Of a stretch of DNA of 64,000 nucleotides, positions 54,901-62,793 are shown piece after piece. Source of the stretch: GWE2-40-63 sp050179685 (lineage in GTDB: Bacteria > Bacteroidota > Bacteroidia > Bacteroidales > SZUA-534); NCBI GenBank assembly GCA_050179685.1, contig JBFXEW010000027.1, positions 5,113 through 69,112 on the forward strand, read 5' to 3'. A program made the position numbers and the translations under genes. How positions within the stretch are numbered: the first letter of the stretch is position 1; every line of letters begins with the position of its first letter. The notes below the pieces were generated by a model that was not told the origin of the DNA, did no database searches, and was given only the letters and a program-made list of their open reading frames with translations.

Positions 54901-55306
54901 GGTCGGGAGAAATTACTTTTTCCATTATAGCCTCAGGATAAGTAACTATGGCAGGAGTTTTGTCTGTTTTGCCAATCAGGTTAAGCACTTCGGTACGCAG
55001 CAAAACGTTGGAGCTTTCAATTTTACCATATTGTAACGACCGCTGGAATGAACCGGGCAAAAACAAGACATTTTTTTCACCCAGAAGCGTTTGCAAATCG
55101 TTGTAAAAATAGGCTGCCGATTCTTTGTCGTCGAGACAAAAAACAAACGGAGCCTTATGCTTTTTTACCAACGCAGCTGCAACGCATGTTGCCGACGAAC
55201 CTTTTAATCCGCTAAGTTGACAAGATGTGTTTGTTTTTAAGCCAGCAATAAGCTTAGCGACTTCGGGATGATTTATAAACCGGTCTAATATTGATGCAAT
55301 ATTCAA
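51938..55306 (-). CDS. mfd: Transcription-repair coupling factor
   Basis: ATP-dependent translocase that removes RNA polymerase stalled at lesions and recruits UvrA. The 1122 residues follow the family order: UvrB-like domains (1-~400), RNA-polymerase interaction domain beginning GDYVVHIDHGIGKFGGL (~430), RecG-like helicase with Walker A ICGDVGFGKTEVAIRA (~590) and Walker B LLVIDEEQKFGV, then TRCF C-terminal domain (~960 on). All helicase motifs look intact. It is monocistronic with a strong -7 box at 55326. Confidence 0.97.
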   Translation of the reverse strand: MNIASILDRFINHPEVAKLIAGLKTNTSCQLSGLKGSSATCVAAALVKKHKAPFVFCLDDKESAAYFYNDLQTLLGEKNVLFLPGSFQRSLQYGKIESSNVLLRTEVLNLIGKTDKTPAIVTYPEAIMEKVISPDRLKSNTFTVSKGDNLSRDFMLELLAEYEFERSDFVYEPGQYAVRGSLVDVFSFAGDEPFRLDFFGDTIESIRYFDIETQLTQSTPDQVSIIPDIQHKLDNEARIAFFEFMPESTLFWFNDLNFTVERINQVIENTTQEQLIELEKENTNQLVIEGNLLLAHMQKATTIELTNSRTKQTSHFSFNTTLQPAFKKNFDLLANHLNELEEQGYSNFILSDNQEQISRLNAIFHDREIKASFQSFTQTLKEGFTDHDLKINCFTDHELFDRYHKFHLKTGFTKRESLTIAELTNLHPGDYVVHIDHGIGKFGGLHKIDINGKQQEAIKLIYQDNDVLFVSIHSLHRISKYKGKDTEAPRIHKLGSAVWQNLKARTKSKVKDIAKDLIKLYAERKAQRGHAFSPDSFLNQQLEASFIYEDTPDQLKANQAVKADMEQTMPMDRLICGDVGFGKTEVAIRAAFKAVADNKQVAVLVPTTILALQHYKTFSERLSDFPCNVEYLSRLRSTKHQTEVLKKLKSGEVDIVIGTHKLVSKNIEFKDLGLLVIDEEQKFGVAVKEKLKQIKTNVDTLTLTATPIPRTLQFSLMGARDLSIINTPPPNRQTILTEVHPFNETIIQEAIKYEIERSGQVFFIHNRVQNIADVAAQIGKLCPQARVVFAHGQMDGKSLEKIMLEFIDGKYDVLVATTIIESGLDIPNANTIIINQAQNYGLSDLHQLRGRVGRSNKKAFCYLLAPPPTLLTNEARRRLKAIEDFSELGSGFNIALQDLDIRGAGDILGAEQSGFIGDLGFEAYQKILDEAILELKQNELKDYFNDTENREENEAVSPEKLAGMRFVSDCSVDTDLELLLPDSYIENITERINSYRKLDNIANTEELEAFKNALVDRFGNMPQAAEELLEVVKLRWLAMDLGIEKIFLKNNKMILLFIADSSSLFYQSPVFQQILQRVQQYHNICKIQEKNQKLVLTFEPVKSVKKALHYLTRMSPENIPVG

Positions 55307-55325
55307 ATCAAATAAATTTTTGATG

Positions 55326-55333
55326 CAAAAGTA
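55326..55333 (-). promoter_or_regulatory. Bacteroidota -7 element of mfd
   Basis: TACTTTTG, followed by C, on the minus strand: a perfect TAnnTTTG about 20 bp upstream of the mfd start. Confidence 0.55.
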
Positions 55334-55406
55334 GCATTATTGCTCAAATGATTTTGGATTTAAAAGGCCATTATCGATTTTGAATGAACAGGTCGTTTAT
55401 GAAAAC

Positions 55407-55432
55407 AAAAAAAGCCATAGATAAGCTATGGC
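55407..55432 (-). terminator. Terminator of the SiaC-type operon
   Basis: GCCATAG (55414-55420) pairs with CTATGGC (55426-55432) around loop ATAAG. On the minus strand it is followed by T7. Confidence 0.88.
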
Positions 55433-55456
55433 CTGGCAAGTATTTCAAAGTTAATT

Positions 55457-55861
55457 TTATTCTTCTTCGTCCACATCATCGATTCCGATTAAATGGATGG
55501 GAATTTTTTTGAGTTTGGCATAAATTTCACCTTCCGATTGAATGTCGTCGTCGTCGTAATTGTAGTACCATTTAATTTCAATATTGCTCCCCGATTTGTA
55601 GAATTCCTCAAGCTTTGTCAGGATAAGTGAAATCATTTTTGCTGAGGCAGAGTTCAAATAGTCGACCCGGAAAACAAAAACTATGCTTTCAGTAATTTTT
55701 CCAATGTTTTGGTCAATCCAGTTAAGCACCGGTTCGTAAGTTTTCACCACGTTTTCAGGCAACGAACGTCCCGATATCTCGTAATTTCGATTGGCCGGGT
55801 CCAGTATAATCTGGGGGGTTTTTGCAGTTTTATCAATAATTAATGGTGCAATGTTACTCAT
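55457..55861 (-). CDS. SiaC-type regulatory phosphoprotein (DUF1987)
   Basis: A 134-residue single-domain protein with STAS-like anti-sigma-antagonist character. Family features are IILDPANRNYEISGRSLPENVVKTYEPVLNWI near the start (positions 16-47) and SIVFVFRVDYLNSASAKMISLIL, with the Ser run where a phosphorylation site is expected. In Pseudomonas SiaC is phosphorylated by SiaB and reset by SiaA to control c-di-GMP. No SiaB or SiaA lies here; the only partner gene is the membrane protein upstream. The ATG at 55861 is preferred over 55876. Confidence 0.8.
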   Translation of the reverse strand: MSNIAPLIIDKTAKTPQIILDPANRNYEISGRSLPENVVKTYEPVLNWIDQNIGKITESIVFVFRVDYLNSASAKMISLILTKLEEFYKSGSNIEIKWYYNYDDDDIQSEGEIYAKLKKIPIHLIGIDDVDEEE

Positions 55862-55906
55862 AAGGTTTGTTTTCAAATAATCGACAATATAATAAAATTT
55901 TATATG

Positions 55907-56401
55907 TTATCTGATAATTTTGTTTCTTCTATTTTTTATTGGAGCATCGCTGTTGCGTTGCGTATAGTTTTTAACGGTGATGTACCCAATAGCGCTTACC
56001 AGAATGGCTCCCAAGATATAAAAAAGCCCCATGAACAAGTATAACCAATAAGCACTATTATCGGCAGCTGAACCATTTAATAAAGTATAATAGAGGTGGT
56101 TGCTTCCAAAATATACATAAACCATAAAGGCTATATATAATATGTTGCTGAGCAAAATGGGTTTTTTGTTATTCGAAAGATAAAACAGGTAAAGGCTGAG
56201 CATTAGCAGACTTATGAAGACGATAATGCCGGCGTAACTTAGTTGTTTTTGAGCCAAAGCATAGCTGGTGCTTATGGTTTCGGTAATGGATTCTGATTGT
56301 AGCAAACCCTGAATTTTTGAGGCAAAAAAGAGCATTACTCCTAAACCTATGGCAAAAAACAGGTAGTACAATCGAGTTATGTTTTTATTTAAATTCATTG
56401 C
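55907..56401 (-). CDS. Four-helix membrane protein upstream of the SiaC-type gene
   Basis: A 164-residue integral membrane protein with four helices (about residues 8-27, 47-68, 76-94, 115-140) and a basic tail (RNSDAPIKNRRNKIIR). No family recognised. It is followed 45 bp later by the SiaC-type gene on the same strand and shares its promoter at 56430. The in-frame ATG at 56419 would sit only a few bases from the likely transcript start, so 56401 is used. Confidence 0.65.
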   Translation of the reverse strand, partial: AMNLNKNITRLYYLFFAIGLGVMLFFASKIQGLLQSESITETISTSYALAQKQLSYAGIIVFISLLMLSLYLFYLSNNKKPILLSNILYIAFMVYVYFGSNHLYYTLLNGSAADNSAYWLYLFMGLFYILGAILVSAIGYITVKNYTQRNSDAPIKNRRNKIIR

Positions 56402-56429
56402 TTTTTTAACGATTTCCATTTTGTGTCAG

Positions 56430-56458
56430 CAAATGTATAATATTTTTATCAGCCCAAA
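56430..56458 (-). promoter_or_regulatory. Bacteroidota-type promoter of the membrane protein/SiaC pair
   Basis: On the minus strand, TTTG (56458-56455) and a perfect TACATTTG (56437-56430), 17 bp apart, slightly short of the usual 19. Confidence 0.5.
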
Positions 56459-56511
56459 AACCCATGCGGGCAAAGTTTATTGTTTATAAAGACTTTTTCT
56501 GATAAAAAATG

Positions 56512-56519
56512 TACATTTG
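56512..56519 (+). promoter_or_regulatory. Bacteroidota -7 element of the crcB riboswitch transcript
   Basis: A perfect TACATTTG. A start about 5 nt downstream coincides with the first G of the fluoride aptamer at 56525, so the RNA would begin with the riboswitch. Confidence 0.6.
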
Positions 56520-56524
56520 TTCAT

Positions 56525-56580
56525 GGGCAATGAGGTCTGCCATTAACCGTCTGTAATTTAAGACTGATGACTTCTGTTAT
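56525..56580 (+). ncRNA. Fluoride riboswitch (crcB motif)
   Basis: The 56-nt stretch aligns by eye with the crystallised crcB aptamer. GGGC-AATGAGGTCT-GCC forms the first hairpin, AACC follows, and GTCT...AGAC (around 56549-56564) forms the second. CTGATGACTTCT ends it. The pseudoknot GAGGTC (loop 1) with GACTTC (3' end) is complete with one G-U pair. The AUG and UGAUG segments that coordinate Mg and fluoride are kept. It lies 24 bp before crcB. No clear terminator hairpin follows, so translation control is possible. Confidence 0.88.
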
Positions 56581-56603
56581 TATGAATTGTTTATTTTTGT
56601 TGT

Positions 56604-56981
56604 ATGATAAAATCGATGCTCATTGCCGGATTAGGCGGTTTTACTGGTACTGTTTTACGTTTTCTTGTGTCGCGGTATTTTCAAATGAACTACGACACGG
56701 TTTTTCCATGGAGTACCCTGTTGGTAAATGTATTAGGAAGTTTTGTAATTGGAATTATTTTTGGAATTTCAGAACGGAGTAATGTGATGTCGCCCGAATG
56801 GCGTTTGTTTTTAGCCGTTGGTATCTGTGGTGGGTTTACTACTTTTTCAACCTTTTCGAACGATGCGTTTATTTTGCTACAGGGCAGGGAAATGTTTCGT
56901 TTTGTTTCGTACGCCGGACTAAGTTTTTTTCTTGGTCTTGTTGCTGTTTTTGTAGGCCGTACACTTGTTAAAACCTTATAA
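56604..56981 (+). CDS. crcB: Fluoride channel CrcB/Fluc
   Basis: A 125-residue, four-helix membrane protein that exports fluoride as a dual-topology dimer. Signature segments are GLGGFTGTVLRFLVSRYF near the start, FPWSTLLVNVLGSFVIG with the conserved Asn, and GICGGFTTFSTFSND holding the break in TM3 and the Phe-box region. It is preceded by a fluoride riboswitch and overlapped by the co-directional DUF190 gene (1 bp apart). Confidence 0.95.
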   Translation: MIKSMLIAGLGGFTGTVLRFLVSRYFQMNYDTVFPWSTLLVNVLGSFVIGIIFGISERSNVMSPEWRLFLAVGICGGFTTFSTFSNDAFILLQGREMFRFVSYAGLSFFLGLVAVFVGRTLVKTL

Positions 56982-56982
56982 G

Positions 56983-57339
56983 ATGGAAAAGGGATCAAGC
57001 GCTTTGGTGTTGCGTATTTATGTAAGCTCGACCGACCGTTGCGACGAAGGACTGGTTTATGAAACCCTTGTTTTTAAAGCAAAGAAGGCCGGTTTGGCCG
57101 GAGCCAATGTTTCAAAAGGTATTTTGGGTTTTGGAGCCAGTTCGGTAATTCACTCGTACAAATTCTGGGAAATTAGTGAGAAACTTCCGGTAACTATTGA
57201 ATTTGTTGATGACGAAGAAAAGATTCTTGCTTTTTATCAAAGCATTGAACCTTTACTCGAGACCATGAAATACGGATGCCTGGCCATTACCGAAAAGGTT
57301 TCCGTGATGCAATACAAACCAGGAAAAAAGCGCAGTTAG
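56983..57339 (+). CDS. DUF190 family protein
   Basis: A 118-residue cytosolic protein of the DUF190 family (GlnB-like ferredoxin fold). The core reads LVYETLVFKAKKAGLAGANVSKGILGFG, with the conserved AGAxVxKGxxGFG region at residues 38-50, and ends VSVMQYKPGK. Proteins of this family are often encoded beside crcB, as here, so a role in fluoride resistance or sensing is inferred, not shown. The frame opens at 56965, but the ATG at 56983 directly follows the crcB stop and fits the family. Confidence 0.88.
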   Translation: MEKGSSALVLRIYVSSTDRCDEGLVYETLVFKAKKAGLAGANVSKGILGFGASSVIHSYKFWEISEKLPVTIEFVDDEEKILAFYQSIEPLLETMKYGCLAITEKVSVMQYKPGKKRS

Positions 57340-57389
57340 GCTTTTCTGCTCCAGAGTTCCCAGGAATAAGTTATTGTAATTCTTTTTTG

Positions 57390-58565
57390 CTAAGCCTTGT
57401 TGTTTATGGCTTCACGAATCTGGTTCAGTGCTTTTTCGAGTACCGAACGCGGGCAGCCAATATTTAAGCGCACAAAACCTTCGCCTCCGGGACCAAACAT
57501 GCTTCCTTCGTTCACCGCAACTTTTGCATCGTGTAAAAACAGGTTTCCCAGTTCTTTTGCACTCCGATTTAGCGCGCGGCAATCGAGCCAGAGTAAAAAT
57601 GTTGATTCCGGTTTAATTAGTTTAATTTGGGGCAGATGCTCCTTTACAAACGAATCGACTATAGCCACATTGTTTTTTAAATATTCCAAAAGTTCTTCGA
57701 GCCAGGGTTCACCTTGGGTATAAGCGGCAACAAGCGCTTCGTTTCCAAAAATATTTCCCATGTGCAGATGCGGAATTTGTAATCCTTTGTTATACTTATT
57801 AAGCAGTTCCTGGTTTTTACAAATTACAAACGAAGTGGTTAAACCGGCCACATTGAATGTTTTTGAATGCGACATTACCGTAATGCTATTCATTGCAGCA
57901 CTTTCTGAAATGCTGGCGTAAGGAATATGTTTAGCCGGCTGGTAAATAATGTCGGCGTGAATTTCGTCTGACACAACCAAAATATTGTGTCGCTGGCAAA
58001 TAGCATGGAGTTTCAGCAGTTCGTCTTTTGTCCAGACCGTTCCACACGGATTGTGCGGGTTGCACAACAGAAGCATTTTGGTTTTGTCGTCAATTTTGGC
58101 TTCCAAATCTTCAATATCGAACGTGAAACGTCCATCGACCAGTTTTAGCGGATTATAGACTGTTTGGCGCCCGGTATCATCAACCGATTGAAAGAACGGA
58201 AAATATACGGGTGGCTGCACAATAATTTTATCGCCGGGATTGGTAAATTGTTCAATGGCCAGTGTAAATCCGGCCACAACGCCGGGGCTGAATGAAATCC
58301 ATTCCTTTTCGATGCTCCATTGGTGGCGTTTCTGCATCCAGTTTATAATGCTTTCAAAAAACGCATCGGACCGAAACGTGTAGCCAAAAACACCATGCTC
58401 AATTCGTTTCTTTAGGGCATCGGTAATGCAGGGAGGCGATTTAAAATCCATATCGGCAACCCACATGGGCAGCGCATCTTCAACTTTTAAAAAGTTTTTT
58501 AAGCCATCGTGCTTTACACAATGGGTGTTATTTCGATTAACAATTTCGTCAAAATTAAATTTCAT
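57390..58565 (-). CDS. patB: PatB/MalY-type pyridoxal-phosphate aminotransferase (cystathionine beta-lyase)
   Basis: A 391-residue fold-type I PLP enzyme. The family start MKFNFDEIVNRNNTHCVKHDG is at 58565. ALPMWVADMDFKSPPCI, LLLCNPHNPCGTVWT and VVSDEIHADI precede the Schiff-base Lys in VMSHSKTFNVAGL near residue 233. The C-terminus holds FLLWLDCR and VRLNIGCPRSVLEKAL, with the carboxylate-binding Arg. Known members cleave cystathionine or related C-S bonds. The upstream frame to 58619 is not used, because a promoter lies at 58606. Confidence 0.9.
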   Translation of the reverse strand: MKFNFDEIVNRNNTHCVKHDGLKNFLKVEDALPMWVADMDFKSPPCITDALKKRIEHGVFGYTFRSDAFFESIINWMQKRHQWSIEKEWISFSPGVVAGFTLAIEQFTNPGDKIIVQPPVYFPFFQSVDDTGRQTVYNPLKLVDGRFTFDIEDLEAKIDDKTKMLLLCNPHNPCGTVWTKDELLKLHAICQRHNILVVSDEIHADIIYQPAKHIPYASISESAAMNSITVMSHSKTFNVAGLTTSFVICKNQELLNKYNKGLQIPHLHMGNIFGNEALVAAYTQGEPWLEELLEYLKNNVAIVDSFVKEHLPQIKLIKPESTFLLWLDCRALNRSAKELGNLFLHDAKVAVNEGSMFGPGGEGFVRLNIGCPRSVLEKALNQIREAINNKA

Positions 58566-58605
58566 AAGCGTAGTTTTTATAGGCTGTTGGGCCAATGCCG
58601 AAAGA

Positions 58606-58636
58606 CAAAAATACCGCATCTTATTTTTTATGCAAC
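58606..58636 (-). promoter_or_regulatory. Bacteroidota-type promoter of patB
   Basis: On the minus strand, GTTG (58636-58633) and a perfect TATTTTTG (58613-58606), separated by 19 bp. This is the best-spaced promoter beside a protein gene in the window and supports the start at 58565. Confidence 0.65.
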
Positions 58637-58735
58637 TATTGAAACTGTTTTATTTTTAAAAAGCACATAAGTTCATTCTGTTGGAATAAGACAAAACCGG
58701 GGAAATTTGATGGAGAAACTCAAAAAAATGCCGGA

Positions 58736-59950
58736 CTATTGTTTTTGGTACGTACCGTCAGCGTTGGTTATCATTAATAAAGGCACGTTGCGTTTAATGC
58801 CCTGTGACAAAGGCATAAAAACTTTTCCGGCAAAAGCAATCCGGCCGTCACTTAATTCGATGGCCGTAGTAAAATCGGAACTGGTTTGAAGCGGTATATT
58901 AAGTTCGGTGTCGGGGGCATCGGTTTGGTCCAGTGTTTTAGTAAATAATTCGTTGAATCCGGCTCCCAGCAAGGTAAAACTACCTTTGGTAACAACTTGT
59001 TTTTGATCGACATAAAACTTTGAACCAAACAAAACCACCTGATTGTTGGTCAGTTTCAGCATTCCGTTGGCACTTAAATCGCCAATTGTTTTATGATGCA
59101 TTTCTTTGCCTTCGTCTGAGAATTTTATGAGCCGGGTTTCGGCCATTCCGGTTTGCAATTTTGTGTAGCCACACATATATATTATGTCCTGGTTTGGAGC
59201 AATAAAAAAAGTTTGCTTATTAAAATTGGCCGGCACATCGATTCCTTTTTTCCAGATCTGATTTCCTTTGGTGTCGAGTTTATAGATTATTGGCAGGTAT
59301 TCTGAAACATCGTCGTTAAATTTTTTCCCAAGAATATAAAGGGTACCATCTTCAGTTACATAAATTTGGTCGGCTTCCTCGTTTTGTTCCGATGAAATTT
59401 TCTTAAGCCACACAACTTTGTTGGTTTCTACAGCCAGTTTAAGCAACGAAATGTTGTAGCGCTCATTCTTACCATCTTTGGTGTAAAGAATGTAATAATA
59501 ATCTTTATCCATGGCTACGTGGCTGGTAAGGGTTGAAAAAACAGAAGCTTCTGATTCCATATCAATCAGTTTGCCCGTATTTGTCAGTTTAAGTTGAAAA
59601 GGCTGGTAGTGCTTATTGGTGTTTTGATTTCCAAAAACCTTGTAATTTGTTTGATTTAATGGTGACACATAAACAATGTTGTGGAGTTTTTCAATTGGAA
59701 TGGTTTTACTGATACCGGCTGTTCCATCGCTTTTGGTTTTAAGAAACAAAAGATTTTGATTTGTATAGTCTTCGTTGGCCTGTAAATTAATCAGGATTAA
59801 TGAATCGTTGGATTCCTGCACAATGGCTACTGCTGTGGCTTGTTTGTCAGCATTTTCTTTACCTGCAAAGTAAAACACGCCGGTTTGGGCGAGCAGTGAA
59901 AATGGATTAACTATTCCCAGACTAACCAATAAAAGCAGTATTTTATTCAT
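58736..59950 (-). CDS. Exported protein of unknown function, beta-propeller-like
   Basis: A 404-residue protein with a signal peptide (residues 1-21, SLLAQ-TG). The rest is rich in short strands with repeated blocks of the type YYILYTKDGKNERYNISLLKL and GTLYILGKKFND, suggesting a beta-propeller of about six blades; no family motif is recognised. It is probably periplasmic or surface. It is divergent from aspartate kinase, with 168 bp between starts. Confidence 0.7.
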   Translation of the reverse strand: MNKILLLLVSLGIVNPFSLLAQTGVFYFAGKENADKQATAVAIVQESNDSLILINLQANEDYTNQNLLFLKTKSDGTAGISKTIPIEKLHNIVYVSPLNQTNYKVFGNQNTNKHYQPFQLKLTNTGKLIDMESEASVFSTLTSHVAMDKDYYYILYTKDGKNERYNISLLKLAVETNKVVWLKKISSEQNEEADQIYVTEDGTLYILGKKFNDDVSEYLPIIYKLDTKGNQIWKKGIDVPANFNKQTFFIAPNQDIIYMCGYTKLQTGMAETRLIKFSDEGKEMHHKTIGDLSANGMLKLTNNQVVLFGSKFYVDQKQVVTKGSFTLLGAGFNELFTKTLDQTDAPDTELNIPLQTSSDFTTAIELSDGRIAFAGKVFMPLSQGIKRNVPLLMITNADGTYQKQ

Positions 59951-60071
59951 TGTTATAAGTATTTATGATTCATGTGTTTTTGTATGCTTTTTCGGTACTA
60001 AAATTAATTAAAAATTCGTAGCAACGAAATATTTTTATCTTTTATAATGATTCAAATGCCTGGTAATTATT

Positions 60072-60079
60072 TACATTTG
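60072..60079 (+). promoter_or_regulatory. Bacteroidota -7 element of the aspartate kinase gene
   Basis: A perfect TACATTTG, 39 bp before the start at 60119. No TTTG at 19-21 bp upstream. Confidence 0.5.
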
Positions 60080-60118
60080 GGCTTCGTTTAACTGCATTTA
60101 AAACTCAAGCGAATAATT

Positions 60119-61363
60119 ATGATTATCAATAAATTTGGTGGAGTATCAATAAAAGACCTTCAGGCCCTGGAACAAATGGTAAGCATTTGTAAATTTCAAA
60201 TTCACCAGGGGGTGATTGTGGTTTCTGCCATGGGAAAAATGACCAACCTGCTCGAGAAATTGACGATTAATTATGTAAACGGGAAACCTTTCGATACCTT
60301 TTTAAATGAATTTGTCAGCTTTCATCAGGCTTTTCTCAATAAATTATTTGAAGCGAATCATCCTGTTTTCTCTCATTTTAAGGAATTGATTCAGGCATTA
60401 GAAACAAAACTTTCAAAAAAGCCCGGACTCAATTTCGATTTTGAATACGATCAAATTGTACCCTTTGGCGAATTGGTTTCTTCAATAATTGTGCACGCGT
60501 ATCAAAACCTGAAGGGTGTTTCGTCGCAGTGGGTCGATATCCGGAATGTACTAAAAACCGATGCAACCTATCGTGAAGCTAATGTGGATTGGGTGTTAAC
60601 CGCCGGCTTGGTTTCAAAACAATTCAATAATTTCAGCGGACAACTTTATTTGACCCAGGGATTTATTGGCAGCGACAGAAACGGATTGATGACAACGCTT
60701 GGTCGCGAAGGTTCCGATTTTACTGCAGCAATACTTGCCAATTGTCTGGATGCTGAGAAAGTAGTAGTTTGGAAAGATGTACCAGGAATTATGTGTGCCG
60801 ATCCGGAGTGGATTCCCAATGCCGATAAAATTGAAAAACTGAGTTATACCGATGCCATTGAGTTGTCGTATTACGGAGCAAAAGTAATTCACCCAAAAAC
60901 CATCAAGCCGCTGCAAAATAAAAGCATTCCGTTGCAGGTACGTTCGTTTTACGATTTGGCAAATCAGGGAACTTTAATAGCCGCCTATGATAATCTGGTA
61001 CTGTCCCCGGTTTATATAAAAAAGGAAAAACAGGTGCTTGTTTCCATTCGTCCAAACGATTTATCGTTTATTATGGAAGAAAATCTGAGTCATATTTTTG
61101 GCATCCTGGCAAAGCATCAAATACGCGTAAACCTGATGCAAAACAGCGCCATCAGCTTTTCAATTACCGTTGACACCAATATGGACAGGGTTCCTAACGC
61201 TATTGAGGAATTGAAAAAGTATTACGAAGTAAAATATAACGAACCGCTGGAACTAATTACCATCAGGCATCATAAACCAGATGCAGAGCTTTTGGTAACT
61301 CAAAACCGCGAAGTTTTGCTGGAACAACGAAGTCGTTCGGTGGCCCGCTTCGTTTTGCGATAA
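60119..61363 (+). CDS. Aspartate kinase
   Basis: Phosphorylates aspartate, the first step to lysine, threonine, methionine and DAP. The 414-residue monofunctional enzyme has the N-terminal KFGGVSIKDLQAL (usual KFGGTS, here Val in place of Thr), the substrate block LGREGSDFTAAILANCL, and SYYGAKVIHPKTIKPL. A C-terminal ACT region follows (about residues 300-390). No homoserine dehydrogenase is fused. Which amino acid feeds back cannot be told. It converges with dihydroorotase, 3 bp between stops. Confidence 0.9.
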   Translation: MIINKFGGVSIKDLQALEQMVSICKFQIHQGVIVVSAMGKMTNLLEKLTINYVNGKPFDTFLNEFVSFHQAFLNKLFEANHPVFSHFKELIQALETKLSKKPGLNFDFEYDQIVPFGELVSSIIVHAYQNLKGVSSQWVDIRNVLKTDATYREANVDWVLTAGLVSKQFNNFSGQLYLTQGFIGSDRNGLMTTLGREGSDFTAAILANCLDAEKVVVWKDVPGIMCADPEWIPNADKIEKLSYTDAIELSYYGAKVIHPKTIKPLQNKSIPLQVRSFYDLANQGTLIAAYDNLVLSPVYIKKEKQVLVSIRPNDLSFIMEENLSHIFGILAKHQIRVNLMQNSAISFSITVDTNMDRVPNAIEELKKYYEVKYNEPLELITIRHHKPDAELLVTQNREVLLEQRSRSVARFVLR

Positions 61364-61366
61364 AAT

Positions 61367-62707
61367 TTAACGGTCGAAGGTTAAAGCCATACCACGAACC
61401 TGGTCGTCAATAATTCCGTTATGGTAAACCAGTTTTCCATTTACAAAAGTGTGGGTTACTTTTGAGTTAAAGGTAGTACCTTCAAAGGGCGACCATTTAC
61501 ATTTATAAAGAATATTTTCAGCCGATACGGTAAAACTTTCATTCAAATCGACCAAAACCAGGTCGGCAAAATAACCTTCACGAATAAAGCCGCGTTTGTT
61601 AATTTTAAAAAGCCGGGCAGGAGCATGGCACATTTTTAATACCACATCTTCAAGTAATAACTTTCCTTGTTTGTACATTTCTATCATGGCAATCAGCGAA
61701 TGCTGCACCAAAGGTCCGCCCGAAGCTGATTTCATGTAGCTGTTCATTTTCTCGTCGAGGGTGTGCGGCGCGTGGTCAGTAGCCACCACATCGAGTTTGT
61801 TGTTTAAAAGTGCCGTCAATAAAGCTTCTTTATCGTCGCGGGTTTTAACAGCCGGGTTCCACCGGATGCGGTTTCCATAAGTTTCGTATGCACTGTCGTC
61901 GAACCATAAATGATGTACACAAACTTCACCGGTTATTTTTTTGTTTTCAACCGGACCCGAATCAAACAATGCCATTTCGCGAGCGGTTGACAGATGGAGC
62001 ACATGGAGTTGTGTTCCATATTTTGATGCCAGCTCTATGGCTTTTGCCGATGAAACATAACAAGCTTCAGCACTGCGAATAAACGGATGGTGTGCTACTT
62101 GAATGTCTTCGCCGTATTTTTTCCGGAACAGCTCCAGGTTTTGCCTGATGATGGATTCTTCTTCGCTATGCGTAGCAACCAGGCAAGGGGCTTCAGCAAA
62201 TATTGCCTGAAGGGCTTTGGTTTCATCAACCAGCATATTTCCTGTCGATGAACCCATAAAAACTTTAATACCGCAGACTTGCCCTGGATTGGTTTTTACA
62301 ATTTCTTTTAAATTGTTGTTGGTAGCTCCCAAATAAAAAGAAAAATTTGCAGCCGACTTTTCAGCGGCCAGTTCAAACTTTTGCTTTAAGGCATCCTGCG
62401 TGATGGTTTGCGGATTGGTATTGGGCATTTCCAGATACGAAGTCACTCCTCCGGCAACCGCAGCCCGCGATTCGGTGTAAATATCACCTTTGTGAGTAAG
62501 CCCGGGTTCTCTGAAATGAACCTGATCGTCAATAACACCCGGAATGGCAATCTTGCCGGCTCCGTCAATAACCTGATAATTGGTATGATCCAAATCAGCA
62601 GGTAGTTTGTCAGAAATGGAAACAAAATAGGAACCTTCAATAACCAGGTGTCCCAGGAATTGTGCACCCTCATTTATTATTTGCACGTTTTTAATCAGCG
62701 TTTTCAT
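61367..62707 (-). CDS. pyrC: Dihydroorotase, class I
   Basis: Cyclises carbamoyl-aspartate to dihydroorotate in pyrimidine synthesis. The 446-residue amidohydrolase is class I (long, bacterial PyrC of the AllB-like group). Metal ligands are in GVIDDQVHFREPGLTHKGD near residue 56. KVFMGSSTGNML is where a carboxylated Lys would be expected but the key Lys is not obvious here. HVLHLSTAREM and DVVATDHAPHTLDEK supply further ligands. No carAB, pyrB or pyrD is adjacent. Confidence 0.88.
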   Translation of the reverse strand: MKTLIKNVQIINEGAQFLGHLVIEGSYFVSISDKLPADLDHTNYQVIDGAGKIAIPGVIDDQVHFREPGLTHKGDIYTESRAAVAGGVTSYLEMPNTNPQTITQDALKQKFELAAEKSAANFSFYLGATNNNLKEIVKTNPGQVCGIKVFMGSSTGNMLVDETKALQAIFAEAPCLVATHSEEESIIRQNLELFRKKYGEDIQVAHHPFIRSAEACYVSSAKAIELASKYGTQLHVLHLSTAREMALFDSGPVENKKITGEVCVHHLWFDDSAYETYGNRIRWNPAVKTRDDKEALLTALLNNKLDVVATDHAPHTLDEKMNSYMKSASGGPLVQHSLIAMIEMYKQGKLLLEDVVLKMCHAPARLFKINKRGFIREGYFADLVLVDLNESFTVSAENILYKCKWSPFEGTTFNSKVTHTFVNGKLVYHNGIIDDQVRGMALTFDR

Positions 62708-62793
62708 AAGCTTATAGTTTAATTCCTTCGGGCACGAAATGGTTTTTTTTGGTGTTTCTTAAAAAGAAATTCCGGTAAGTGGCAAAACGGATA

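Noticed and set aside
56567..56782. 71-codon frame starting inside the fluoride aptamer
   Set aside because: Out-of-frame shadow of crcB; the aptamer explains the sequence.
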